A DNA stretch of 44,678 bases from an uncultured Peptostreptococcaceae bacterium (GCA_947072565.1 CAMTIM010000003.1:1-44678); one strand, 5' to 3'; positions 15,702-23,217 are shown, counted from the first letter of the stretch. A program made the numbers and translations. The notes: generated by a model not told the origin, from the sequence alone.

Positions 15702-16455
15702 TTCCAAATACCTCCTTAGCTAAATTCACATAATCTCTATTAGCATTTGATTTAGGCTTATAGTGTATAAGTGGCTTTTGCTCAAATGTTGATTCTACAA
15801 CTGAAACGTTTTGTCTTACACTTGAATTAAATATTTTATCTCCAAGTAAGTCTTTTAATGCCTTTTTTATTTCCTTGTTAACAGTTGTTGAAGTATCCAT
15901 AGTTATAAAACAACCAGAGAAAACTAATTTTTCATTAAATTCATCTCTTATTTCATCTATGCTATCTAATAAATATCCTAATCCATCCAATGCGAATTTA
16001 TCGATTTTGATAGGAACTATAACTTCATCACTTGCTACTAAAGCATTTATAGTTATCATATTTAAGCTAGGAGGGCAATCTATTATGCAGTAATCGTATT
16101 CATCCTCTACTGATTCAAGAGTCTTTTTAAGCCTATTTTGTTGATTTCTAGTAACATCTAAAAGTATTTTTTTTTCTGCAAATGCTAATGAAATATTACT
16201 TGGAAGTACATCTATATTATTAAAATCAGTATGTTTAATTATATTCTTAACATCTATTTCTTTATTTAATAAAGCATCTGAAACAGTTAAATCATCAATA
16301 TCATAAACTCTGAAAGCCATAGTAGAATTTGATTGAGGGTCTATATCAACCACTAAAACTCTTTTTCCTTCTTCTGCTAATGTAGCTGCTAAATTTATTG
16401 TACTTGTTGTTTTACCTACTCCACCTTTTATATTTAAAATGCTTATCTTTTTCAT
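15694..16455 (-). CDS. parA: ParA-family partition ATPase
   Basis: 253 aa. The deviant Walker A KGGVGKTT (10-17) is followed by LVVDIDPQSN (switch I/A') and YCIIDCPPSL (Walker B). This is the standard Soj/ParA length without an N-terminal HTH, so transcriptional control probably comes from another protein, perhaps the divergent RHH gene. Ribosome site AAGGAG. It is cotranscribed with parB from an extended -10 promoter (TGGTATAAT) near 16511-16520. Confidence 0.95.
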   Translation of the reverse strand: MKKISILNIKGGVGKTTSTINLAATLAEEGKRVLVVDIDPQSNSTMAFRVYDIDDLTVSDALLNKEIDVKNIIKHTDFNNIDVLPSNISLAFAEKKILLDVTRNQQNRLKKTLESVEDEYDYCIIDCPPSLNMITINALVASDEVIVPIKIDKFALDGLGYLLDSIDEIRDEFNEKLVFSGCFITMDTSTTVNKEIKKALKDLLGDKIFNSSVRQNVSVVESTFEQKPLIHYKPKSNANRDYVNLAKEVFGND

Positions 16456-16510
16456 TTTTTTCTCCTTATATTTTAAATTTTTTTTTTATCTTCTCTTATT
16501 CTCTAATATT

Positions 16511-16595
16511 ATTATACCATAAAAAACCAAAGCAGTCTATATTTATTTGACAAATTTGACAAATAGTTGACTATTTTGTTAATTTAATTTATTAT
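16511..16595. promoter_or_regulatory. Divergent par/RHH promoters with TTTGACAAA direct repeats
   Basis: Minus: extended -10 TGGTATAAT (16519-16511) with TAGACT 17 nt upstream, towards parA. Plus: TTGACT (16567-16572), 17 nt, TATTAT (16590-16595), towards the RHH gene. Between them TTTGACAAA occurs twice in tandem (16546-16554, 16555-16563), followed by a third TTGAC at 16567. Direct repeats about one helical turn apart are typical RHH operators. Confidence 0.7.
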
Positions 16596-16627
16596 AATTA
16601 TATAATATTTACATTAGGAGGAACTGT

Positions 16628-17023
16628 ATGGAAAAAACAAACTCTTGGGGTCGTGCTTGGAAAAAGCACTTTAGCTTAACTTTTAAAAGAGATGAATTTT
16701 TAATGGAAGGCTTCTTAAATGAAAAAGTAGACCCTATTTCATATATAAAAGAACTTATATTAAAAGATATGAATTTGATAAAAAATAACGACATAAAGAT
16801 TATCTTTAATAAAGATATAATGTATTTTGCTAAAGAAAATGATAATGGTCTAGTTCTAATAAAGATTGAAAAAAATATTGAGAATAATGAATATGATGCA
16901 ACTTTATATTCAACATACGCTTTGTCTAATAATGAATATGAATCAATGCTTAGTGATGATCATTCTATAACATTTGAGGAATATAATATCTTATATGATA
17001 ATTACAAATCTAAATTTATTTAA
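16628..17023 (+). CDS. Putative RHH-type plasmid regulator
   Basis: 131 aa, with an AGGAGGA ribosome site. The N-terminal half (WKKHFSLTFKRDEF... then PISYIKELILKDM) fits a ribbon-helix-helix: a short strand, a helix, and a second helix ending in YIKELILKDM. The C-terminal half is acidic. It is divergent from parAB across an intergenic region with TTTGACAAA repeats, so it may repress parAB and itself, or act as a centromere binder. Family not firmly recognised. Confidence 0.6.
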   Translation: MEKTNSWGRAWKKHFSLTFKRDEFLMEGFLNEKVDPISYIKELILKDMNLIKNNDIKIIFNKDIMYFAKENDNGLVLIKIEKNIENNEYDATLYSTYALSNNEYESMLSDDHSITFEEYNILYDNYKSKFI

Positions 17024-17050
17024 AAGATGTTCCCGGGGAACACTTTTTTT
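17024..17050 (+). terminator. Terminator with TGTTCC/GGAACA stem
   Basis: Begins directly at the stop of the RHH gene and has seven T on the plus strand. Same palindrome as at 2163-2188 and 14363-14391. Confidence 0.85.
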
Positions 17051-17736
17051 AATAGCAAAATAATATTTAGATTTTTATTAGGTGTAAAATAACCCCATAT
17101 ATAGGGGTTACCCTATATATAATACATACTCTCTTTAAGATAACTCCTATATATGGGGTTATTTTGGGGTTATAGTTTAAAAATGTCTTGCCGACGGCTT
17201 TGCACTTAGACACTTATGCTTTTTCCATTTGTTTTCCATTGGGAAAAAACACCCAAGTTAAAACAAAGCTAAAAATCAACGGTCAAAGTGCCTATATATT
17301 AGTAGGTTTTTTATTAATTTATTTGTTATAAAGAAACTCAAGATTATATGTTAATTAAACAAATTATTATTAAATAACTATTACTAATAGACCAAAATTA
17401 TGAGGATATTTTATCTTGAGCGTTTTTTGCTCATAGGAAAATACCGCAATAATGCGGTAGTAAGTCCCTACTGATGTAGTAGTTATAAGTTAATAAAATA
17501 TCTAAGGGACTTTTAATTGTACTTTATTAACACAAAAATATGTACATTTAGGGGTTACTATAAAAAGATAGATTATATATATAGGATAACTCCTAAATGT
17601 ACATATTTTACTCTATCTTTATAGATATAATTATAAGTTGGTAAAGTAGTAGGATTATCTTTTTATAAAAATATATTTTCTACTAGTGGAGCAAATCATA
17701 ATTATATCTATTTATTTTTTACATATTTCTATACAT
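17051..17736. other. Candidate replication origin: gene-free, highly structured region
   Basis: About 690 bp without a credible gene. It holds two long hairpins with a shared inner motif (AGGGGTTAC ... ATAACTCCT). In the first, 24-bp arms 17086-17109 and 17142-17165 have one mismatch. In the second, 21-bp arms 17536-17556 and 17588-17608 have one mismatch at the same relative place. It also holds TGAGC/GCTCA (17417-17433), TACCGCA/TGCGGTA (17442-17459), AAGTCCCT/AGGGACTT (17462-17469 with 17505-17512), and a further inverted repeat of AGATATAATTAT-type arms near 17621-17710. It lies between the putative rep gene and parAB, the usual place for ori or partition sites. Confidence 0.55.
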
Positions 17737-17769
17737 ATAAAAAGGCTGGTCTATAAGACTAGCCTTTTT
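17737..17769 (-). terminator. Terminator of the rep gene
   Basis: Stem AAAAAGGCTgGTCT/AGACTAGCCTTTTT with loop ATA. T-runs in both directions make it bidirectional. Confidence 0.88.
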
Positions 17770-17771
17770 AC

Positions 17772-18833
17772 TTAAAATGGTATTTCTACATTATCTATAT
17801 TAAATTTTAGTTGTTCATTTATTTTTATTTCCTCATAATCTTGATGTACTATAGAGTTTTTTATTAAAGTTTGTTCTGTAATATATGTATCGCTTATTTT
17901 ATAATTTCTTTTATCATCTAAATTATCAATAAGATGTATACCATCTTTAGCTTTAACATGATTATTAGATATTGTCTTGTCTAAACTATCAGATATTAAA
18001 CATTGGATATTTTCTTTTGCTATTTGATAAGACATACCTTGTTTATTCTCCATATATCTCATATGTTTTTGAAGGTGATCCATATTATAGTGGAAATGAA
18101 AACTTACATAATAATAGTCTATATTAGGGAGTAATTGTTTATATTCTTCTAATAGATAAGCTTTAACTTGTCTCTTAAATTCATCCCATTTACCAAATTC
18201 AAATATTCTACATTTATTTCTAATATTCATTTTTTCCATTATTTCAAATTCTGATTCCATTATAGCATTATGCTCAAATATATTTGCGTGATGATGTAAA
18301 CCTTTTTTATCTACCCATGTATATGAGTGTTTATAGCCAATTACCCTTTGAGTAATTAATACTTGTATAGCTTTTTTTATAGCATTAATACTTCTATTAT
18401 CTACATATTCAATACATTCATCTACTGCCATTGGAGATACACCTAAAGCAAGTGCATATTTTTCATTTGCAAATTTAGCTTTAATATAATTTTCATTAAT
18501 CATGTTTAACTTTTTTAATAATAAACCTTTACTAAATCCAATTACCTCATCTTTTTCTAATGGATAGTTACTAAGTAAATTACAAAGTAAATATCTTATG
18601 CACCTAGCTTGTTCATTATTATTTCCTAATATTCTTTTATCCATTTTTTCACCTACAGTGTTATTAATATTATCAATTATTATTTTATGACCATCTTTAT
18701 GATATTTACAGTATCGCTCCAATTCTTTAAATTGTGCTATTCTAGTATTTCCAGACTTTGCTTCAATACCTAATATTGCACAAAGTTCTTTATACTTATA
18801 AAATTGTCCTACTTTTAAGTTTTCGATTTTCAT
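17772..18833 (-). CDS. rep: Putative replication initiator
   Basis: 353 aa, AGGAG 9 nt upstream of the ATG. The N-terminus (VGQFYKYKELCAILGIE followed by AKSGNTRIAQFKELERYC) looks like a winged-helix module seen in clostridial plasmid and phage DNA-binding proteins (from memory). The middle is helical. The C-terminal half has HHHANIFEHN and a His/Tyr-rich YYYVSFHFHYNMDH stretch. No rolling-circle or RepA_N signature is recognised. Calling it Rep rests on context: a 218-nt leader overlapped by an antisense RNA, a structured origin-like region directly downstream, neighbouring resolvase and parAB, and no other candidate initiator on the circle. Confidence 0.6.
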   Translation of the reverse strand: MKIENLKVGQFYKYKELCAILGIEAKSGNTRIAQFKELERYCKYHKDGHKIIIDNINNTVGEKMDKRILGNNNEQARCIRYLLCNLLSNYPLEKDEVIGFSKGLLLKKLNMINENYIKAKFANEKYALALGVSPMAVDECIEYVDNRSINAIKKAIQVLITQRVIGYKHSYTWVDKKGLHHHANIFEHNAIMESEFEIMEKMNIRNKCRIFEFGKWDEFKRQVKAYLLEEYKQLLPNIDYYYVSFHFHYNMDHLQKHMRYMENKQGMSYQIAKENIQCLISDSLDKTISNNHVKAKDGIHLIDNLDDKRNYKISDTYITEQTLIKNSIVHQDYEEIKINEQLKFNIDNVEIPF

Positions 18834-18880
18834 TTGTCTATGCTCCTAATTCTAATTTTGATTTTAGGTAACACAAACAA
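18830..18880 (-). CDS. Possible rep leader peptide (translational coupling)
   Basis: A 16-codon frame from TTG 18880 (AAAAGG just upstream) would encode MFVLPKIKIRIRSIDK. It ends in TGA overlapping the rep start as ATGA. Coupled leader peptides regulate rep in some plasmids. Small size and poor ribosome-site spacing make this tentative. Confidence 0.3.
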   Translation of the reverse strand: MFVLPKIKIRIRSIDK

Positions 18881-18909
18881 GCCTTTTAACACATCCTATA
18901 AAATCTCTA

Positions 18910-18939
18910 TTGAATAATTTATACACTTTGGTGTATAAT
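18910..18939 (+). promoter_or_regulatory. Promoter of antisense RNA
   Basis: TTGAAT (18910-18915), 18-nt spacer, TATAAT (18934-18939) on the plus strand. It drives transcription away from rep and antisense to its leader. Confidence 0.7.
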
Positions 18940-18945
18940 ATAGTT

Positions 18946-19049
18946 AATTAAATAAGTTACTTAAGTGTTTTATGATAATTGCTCTATAAATATGGGCTTG
19001 TCGTGGAACCTGGAAAGCTACGTTGATTGCAGTCAATGTAGCTTTTTTT
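18946..19049 (+). ncRNA. Putative countertranscribed RNA controlling rep
   Basis: A predicted RNA of about 100 nt starts about 7 nt after TATAAT 18934-18939 and ends in a strong terminator: AAAGCTACGTTGA (19014-19026) pairs with TCAATGTAGCTTT (19033-19045), followed by seven T. It is wholly antisense to the leader of the rep mRNA, whose predicted promoter is at 19059-19085. This is the layout of copy-number control RNAs that act by attenuation or by blocking rep translation. There is no coding potential in this stretch. Confidence 0.65.
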
Positions 19050-19058
19050 ATATAATTA

Positions 19059-19090
19059 ATTATATCATAAAGCTACATTGAGATTAACAA
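19059..19090 (-). promoter_or_regulatory. Putative rep promoter
   Basis: Extended -10 TGATATAAT (19067-19059) on the minus strand, with TTAATC 17 nt upstream. Transcription from about 19052 would give a leader of about 218 nt. The spacer contains CAATGTAGCTTT, a third copy of the ctRNA stem arm. Confidence 0.55.
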
Positions 19091-19127
19091 AATTTACTAC
19101 AAATTTTTAAAAAATATATTTAGGCAT

Positions 19128-19167
19128 AAATAAAGACTAGTCTAAAAATTTAGACTAGTCTTTATTT
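19128..19167. terminator. Perfect bidirectional terminator
   Basis: 19-bp perfect arms (19128-19146, 19149-19167) built on AGACTAGTCT with a 2-nt loop and A/T flanks. It insulates the rep unit from the resolvase gene. Confidence 0.85.
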
Positions 19168-19201
19168 AATTCTAATTTTTTTGTATCTTATTAAAGCTAA
19201 T

Positions 19202-19834
19202 TTACTTATTGCTTTCTAGCATTTTTATATATTTATATAGAGTACTTCTTCCAATGCCTAGCATCTTGGCAAACTTTATGGAACTAATTGATCCATACTC
19301 ACCATTTTTAAATCTATCGTATTCTTTAATAAAATCTTTAGATAATTCTGTTTTTGGTCTACCTAGTTTATTTCCTTTTGCTTTTGCTACATCTAAACCT
19401 TGATTTATTCTTGAAACTATTTTTTCTCTTTCCTGTTGAGCCATATGTGCTTTTATAGTTACTACTATATCAACTACCATATTATATATACTATCATCAT
19501 GAGCCTTGTCCCAATCATTCATATACGGCATATCTAATACTATAACTCTGACCCCTTTAGATTTAAGCTCTTTTAGTTCTATTATTATATCGTCAGCATC
19601 CCTACCTAATCTATCTAAGTCAGTAGTTATTAATATATCATCTTTCCTTATTATCTCTTTTAATTTTTTATACTCTTTTCTATGCTCTGCTTTTATGTTT
19701 CCACTGATTCGCTCTTCAAATATTTCATCAAATTCAAAATTATTATTTTTTGCATATTGTTTCAATGTGAAATCTTGTCTATCTGTACGTTGAGCTTCTT
19801 TATTTGTACTAATTCTCATATATCCAAAAATCAT
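19202..19834 (-). CDS. Serine resolvase/invertase
   Basis: 210 aa from ATG 19834 (GAGGTGG 8 nt upstream). Small serine recombinase: N-terminal MIFGYMRIST with nucleophile Ser9, the TDLDRLGRDADDI arginine motif, the long E-helix region around MAQQEREKIVSRINQGLDVAKAKG with LGRPKTELS, and a C-terminal HTH (SSIKFAKMLGIGRSTLYKYI). It is likely to resolve plasmid multimers at the palindromic sites just upstream, or it could be an invertase. It lies next to rep, as plasmid resolvases often do. Confidence 0.93.
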   Translation of the reverse strand: MIFGYMRISTNKEAQRTDRQDFTLKQYAKNNNFEFDEIFEERISGNIKAEHRKEYKKLKEIIRKDDILITTDLDRLGRDADDIIIELKELKSKGVRVIVLDMPYMNDWDKAHDDSIYNMVVDIVVTIKAHMAQQEREKIVSRINQGLDVAKAKGNKLGRPKTELSKDFIKEYDRFKNGEYGSISSIKFAKMLGIGRSTLYKYIKMLESNK

Positions 19835-19870
19835 ATTTAAATCCACCTCGCTTTTATATTATACGCTAAA

Positions 19871-19982
19871 TGTCTATGAAATCATATAAAGATATCGTAG
19901 ACAGAAATAGAAAGAAATTTGGAAATAATTGCGTATTTTATAGAAATAAAAAAGTGTCTATAAAATCATATGATTTATAGAC
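19871..19982. promoter_or_regulatory. res-like recombination site
   Basis: Two imperfect dyads sharing TGTCTA...TAGAC(A) ends and a central ATCATAT: 19871-19903 (33 bp) and 19955-19982 (28 bp, nearly a perfect palindrome). They lie directly upstream of the resolvase gene, the usual place for res subsites. The shorter one has the 28-bp size expected for a crossover site. Confidence 0.7.
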
Positions 19983-20068
19983 TTGGATTTCATTATTTTT
20001 CTTTAGTACTAATATAATTAGTATTGTATTAATTATATTAAATTAAAAATCACCACTTTTTATATTAT

Positions 20069-20539
20069 TTAACTAAATATGAATACTAAAAACAGCATTG
20101 GATTGAGTAAAATAAGTATTAATTTATTATCGTTAAATGCAAAACTAATTGCAAATGAAAAACATATACAAATTAAAACTAATATAATAGATTTAAATTT
20201 TTTTAATTTAGAAAAAAATTTTTGCATAGGTTTAGAATCTTTTTTTAAAAAAACATTATTATAGTGATTTTCTAAAAATTCTTGTATATCAATATCAACC
20301 TCAACTATATCTCTATTATAACTAAGTAAACATACATCTCTATGCAACATATATACTGTAATAAACATAAGTAAAATAATTACAATTAGATTTAATTGTA
20401 ATCCAAAATAAGCATTTAATATGCAAATACTATAAAGTATAATAATACAACAGATTGTACGTCTGAAATTTTTTATTATCTCTAATTTGAATTTTAAGTT
20501 TAAGTTTTTCAAAAGTTTTTGAATATCTATTTTTTTCAT
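20069..20539 (-). CDS. Membrane protein of unknown function
   Basis: 156 aa, AAGGAGAG ribosome site. Two pairs of hydrophobic helices (about 29-48, 50-66, 114-132, 136-155) flank a cytoplasmic, Lys/Asp-rich loop with VEVDIDIQEFLENHYNN. No motif is recognised. Cys-rich helices and extreme AT content match the rest of the plasmid. It is isolated between the res site and a 500-bp gap. Entry exclusion or membrane-sensor roles are possible but unsupported. Confidence 0.65.
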   Translation of the reverse strand: MKKIDIQKLLKNLNLKFKLEIIKNFRRTICCIIILYSICILNAYFGLQLNLIVIILLMFITVYMLHRDVCLLSYNRDIVEVDIDIQEFLENHYNNVFLKKDSKPMQKFFSKLKKFKSIILVLICICFSFAISFAFNDNKLILILLNPMLFLVFIFS

Positions 20540-21047
20540 TTATTTACTCTCCTTTCTTCTTACTTATTAATAACTATTTTTTTAATCAAATACCTATAAT
20601 TTATATTTCGTAAATATCTGATTTAACAGACGTATTAAACTCTTTCATATATTTATTAATACTGTGTTTATCTATATTAGCATTATCAAGTAATAATTTT
20701 GAATTTTGTGCATTTAAAATGTTTCTTTTGTTTCGTAACAAAAGGAGTGATAAATCTAATCTATCACTCTAGCTTAAACTCTAGTATATGTAGTCTATTT
20801 AACGCCCCCTAGAATCGTTTCATTTTGTTAAGAAACTAATTTAAATACCTCTTAGATTTGATTTTATTTTTTATATCTCGGTACTTAAAGTATTTTATGT
20901 TGACCTTTGTAATTAGTAGAGGTCAAATACTATACCAGAAATAAACCAAATTATTTTTAAGAAAACTGTAAATCTAAAATATTTGAAAGTTCGTATTTTA
21001 TATTTGTTATTATCTTATTTTTCATTCTTATATCCTTCATTTTTAGA
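20540..21047. other. Gene-poor gap with hairpins and a possible gene remnant
   Basis: 508 bp without a convincing gene. A minus-strand frame ending at TAA 20601 stays open back to about 20768 (tail NTSVKSDIYEI) but has no start with a ribosome site, so it may be a gene remnant. A hairpin (GAGTGATA 20745-20752, TATCACTC 20762-20769) overlaps its upstream part. A second dyad (TTGACCT...AGGTCAA, with flanking AGTATTT/AAATACT) lies near 20888-20932. Function not seen. Confidence 0.5.
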
Positions 21048-21704
21048 TTAAAATAAGTCCTTTGGGTCTATTTCTAGAACCTTACATATTTTAAATAAAT
21101 TATCTATTGTAAGGTCTTTTTTACCCGATTCTATAAAATTATAAGTTGTTTGGTTTGTATTTAATATAGAAGATATTTTATCTTGAGTTATTCCTTTTTC
21201 TTCTCTTATACTTTTTATCTTGTTTAAAAAAGTATCAATCTCACTTATTTCTTTTTCTTCGTAATTATTAATTAAATATAACAAATCTTCCATTGTTTTA
21301 TCAAAATGATCTAATATAACAAATATTTCATGTGCATAAAAAGGAGTAGCTCCTCTTTCTTTTTGTGCATAGGAGAATCTTTTTATATTTAATATATTAG
21401 CTATATCAGTTTGAGTTAATTTATTTTCTTTTCTAAAGTGATTTATAATATTTAAAGCTCTATTATATATGATTGATTTATTATTAATAATTATAATTTC
21501 TGAATTATATTCCTTCCCTTTAAATATATCTAATAACGATAAAAATTCATTAAATAAAAATGGATTTTTGTTATTTTCTTTTAATGAATAAGATACTAGT
21601 GTAATATTTAAAGCTGACGCAATATCTTCTTGATTTATTTGTAAGTGCTCTCTCTTAGCCTTTAGATAGAGCAGAAATGTATTATAACTGTCTAATTTCA
21701 TCAT
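21048..21704 (-). CDS. Regulator with three tandem XRE HTH domains
   Basis: 218 aa, CGGAGG ribosome site. Three XRE-type domains in a row: about 8-62 (LKAKREHLQINQEDIASAL), about 85-140 (FRKENKLTQTDIANILNIKR, ending MEDLLYLI) and about 162-218 (IREEKGITQDKISSILNTNQ, ending IDPKDLF). The first is the most diverged. A single chain with three DNA-reading heads is unusual, since most XRE proteins have one and dimerise. It directly follows the 275-aa gene whose promoter carries paired inverted repeats, so it is a candidate binder of that operator. Confidence 0.83.
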   Translation of the reverse strand: MMKLDSYNTFLLYLKAKREHLQINQEDIASALNITLVSYSLKENNKNPFLFNEFLSLLDIFKGKEYNSEIIIINNKSIIYNRALNIINHFRKENKLTQTDIANILNIKRFSYAQKERGATPFYAHEIFVILDHFDKTMEDLLYLINNYEEKEISEIDTFLNKIKSIREEKGITQDKISSILNTNQTTYNFIESGKKDLTIDNLFKICKVLEIDPKDLF

Positions 21705-21755
21705 TATTACCTCCGAATTTTTTAAACTTCTTACAGTATATACTCGCTGTACTTG

Positions 21756-22583
21756 TTATACAATGTATTCTACAGTTATTTCTTCTTGGAATAGGTTGTT
21801 TATTATTTCGGATGAATATAAATCTTTAACTTGCTTATCATTTTTTATTTTAGTATTTGCAACTCTTAAAGATTTGTTATATTTTGATAATATCTCAGAA
21901 GATTCTTTCATTATGTTATTATATTTATTATTCATTTTATTATCTTTTGTGGCACTTCTTCCGTTTCTTCCTGTAACTAACCAGGTTGGGTTATTTGCCC
22001 TGTGTGTCAATTCTTTTATAAAGTTATTATAATAATCTCTTTTAAATCGCTGTAGAGCTTTTGTAATATCATACTTAATATTTATATTGTCGGTGCTATT
22101 TAAAAGTTCTATGGCTTCGTTATTCGCTTCATTAAAGTATGATTGTATTTGCTTAGTCTTATCATTTTGCTGTGCCCAGCTATTATTTTCTAATCTTCTT
22201 TGAATGTCTTTGGATACTATATAACTTTCTATATCATTGATATTTATTTCCTTGAGTTCTTCTTTTATTTTTAATTCTTTTTCTTTTTTGTATTCTTCTG
22301 ATACTTCTTTTATATCTTCAATAGATTTACTATTTAAACTATATGCAAAATTTAAACTATCCTCGCTTTGTTTGGTATACCAACATTTATTAAATTTTGA
22401 CCATCTAAAGCCATGAGTTTTTAAATTGTTTCTTACTTTTTCGCTTGGCTTATCATTGAAATATAATTCTACTCCATTTTTATTATCATTTAGAACTACT
22501 GTTACCCCTTCTATTATTGTTTGTTCTTCTGCTTCTTGAGCTTTTATAACCTTTGTATCTCCTTTGCTATAATAATTTGACAT
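21756..22583 (-). CDS. Polyvalent-type plasmid protein
   Basis: 275 aa, AGGAGGGG ribosome site. The N-terminal domain (about 25-85) has GVELYFNDKPSEKVRNNLKT followed by HGFRWSKFNKCWYTK, a small domain recurrent in large polyvalent proteins and antirestriction-type proteins of conjugative plasmids (from memory). The rest is charged and helical with no motif recognised. Such proteins often enter the recipient with the DNA. It has a strong promoter with inverted-repeat operator identical in layout to that of the 222-aa Tad-locus gene, and precedes the triple-HTH gene. Confidence 0.65.
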   Translation of the reverse strand: MSNYYSKGDTKVIKAQEAEEQTIIEGVTVVLNDNKNGVELYFNDKPSEKVRNNLKTHGFRWSKFNKCWYTKQSEDSLNFAYSLNSKSIEDIKEVSEEYKKEKELKIKEELKEININDIESYIVSKDIQRRLENNSWAQQNDKTKQIQSYFNEANNEAIELLNSTDNINIKYDITKALQRFKRDYYNNFIKELTHRANNPTWLVTGRNGRSATKDNKMNNKYNNIMKESSEILSKYNKSLRVANTKIKNDKQVKDLYSSEIINNLFQEEITVEYIV

Positions 22584-22620
22584 TTTAACCCCTCCTAGAA
22601 ATTTGATTTGTTTCTCTTTT

Positions 22621-22668
22621 ATTTAAATAATAATCTACACTTGCAATAATGTCAAATATTATTTAAAT
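22621..22668 (-). promoter_or_regulatory. Promoter with 12-bp inverted repeats
   Basis: TTGACA (22655-22650), 17 nt, TATTAT (22632-22627) on the minus strand. Perfect arms ATTTAAATAATA (22621-22632) and TATTATTTAAAT (22657-22668) lie over the -10 and just upstream of the -35. The geometry matches 4731-4780, so the same repressor probably controls both. Confidence 0.8.
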
Positions 22669-22731
22669 ATGGTTTTAAAGTTGTCTAATATTTATATTTG
22701 TTTTGAATTGGTTATTCTTTTAATTTATATC

Positions 22732-22978
22732 GGGCAACTGTATCCTTCACCCCAAAATAACGCTTAGAGAGAGCTATTGATTAAATTAGTTCCAAGAGTT
22801 TCATCTACGAGCAACCTCTTAGAACTAAATAATCAATGCACTCTCGTTGCTATTTTCGTGTACCCGAAGGGTTGCAAAAGAGTAAAACATAAAAACCTTA
22901 AAAGCATTTCAAAGAGGTAGCAAATAAAAAAAGATGCAGCATGATCCAAACGAGTTGGACATGATGCATCTTTCTTTA
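22732..22978 (+). ncRNA. Candidate structured RNA (or hairpin DNA element)
   Basis: Gene-free. Bases 22732-22798 and about 22813-22876 form one very long imperfect hairpin, with paired blocks GCAAC/GTTGC, CCTTC/GAAGG, AAAATA/TATTTT, ATTGATT/AATCAAT, TTAGTTC/GAACTAA and AAGAG/CTCTT. A strong terminator stem (AAAGATGCA.../...TGCATCTTT, 22929-22973) with T-rich 3' sequence follows. A possible plus promoter (TTGAAT, 17 nt, TATATC) ends just before it. It may be a regulatory RNA. Alternatives are a single-strand origin or a second transfer-origin-like element. Confidence 0.45.
22929..22976 (+). terminator. Strong hairpin terminator
   Basis: AAAGATGCAgCATGatCCAA pairs with TTGGacATGaTGCATCTTT around CGAG, with T-rich sequence beyond. 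Probably bidirectional. Confidence 0.75.
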
Positions 22979-23057
22979 TTTGCTTTTATTAAAACCTAGT
23001 TTCTTGCCCCAATAGCATATCATTTATTCGCTTACTTTATCAATTTCATTCCATAAT

Positions 23058-23099
23058 TTTTTTTAGTGATGCTAAACAAGTTTAGCATCACTAAAAAAA
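23058..23099. terminator. Perfect 20-bp bidirectional terminator
   Basis: Arms 23058-23077 and 23080-23099 pair perfectly, with core AGTGATGCTAAAC, a 2-nt loop and seven T or A at each edge. It insulates the 22.7-23.0 kb element from the small plus-strand genes. Confidence 0.85.
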
Positions 23100-23217
23100 T
23101 TTACTCCATTTCATTGACAAAGCGCTCATAAACGAATGCTTTATGGCATCAAGAAACATTCCGAGTGGGGGGCAATGGTAGCCTATAGTTTCTTGAAAAT
23201 TTAAATGGAGGTTTGAA

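Noticed and set aside
16628-17023. Transposase or phage gene on the plus strand
   Set aside because: Composition and RHH-like N-terminus fit a plasmid regulator; no catalytic motifs.
20601-20768. Intact small gene on the minus strand
   Set aside because: Open for about 55 codons but no start codon with a ribosome site, and its upstream part overlaps a terminator-like hairpin; noted only as a possible remnant.
22732-22882. Primary oriT
   Set aside because: The long hairpin is far from the relaxase. The region at 29840-30032 has hairpins, iterons and the mob genes next to it. Kept only as an alternative.
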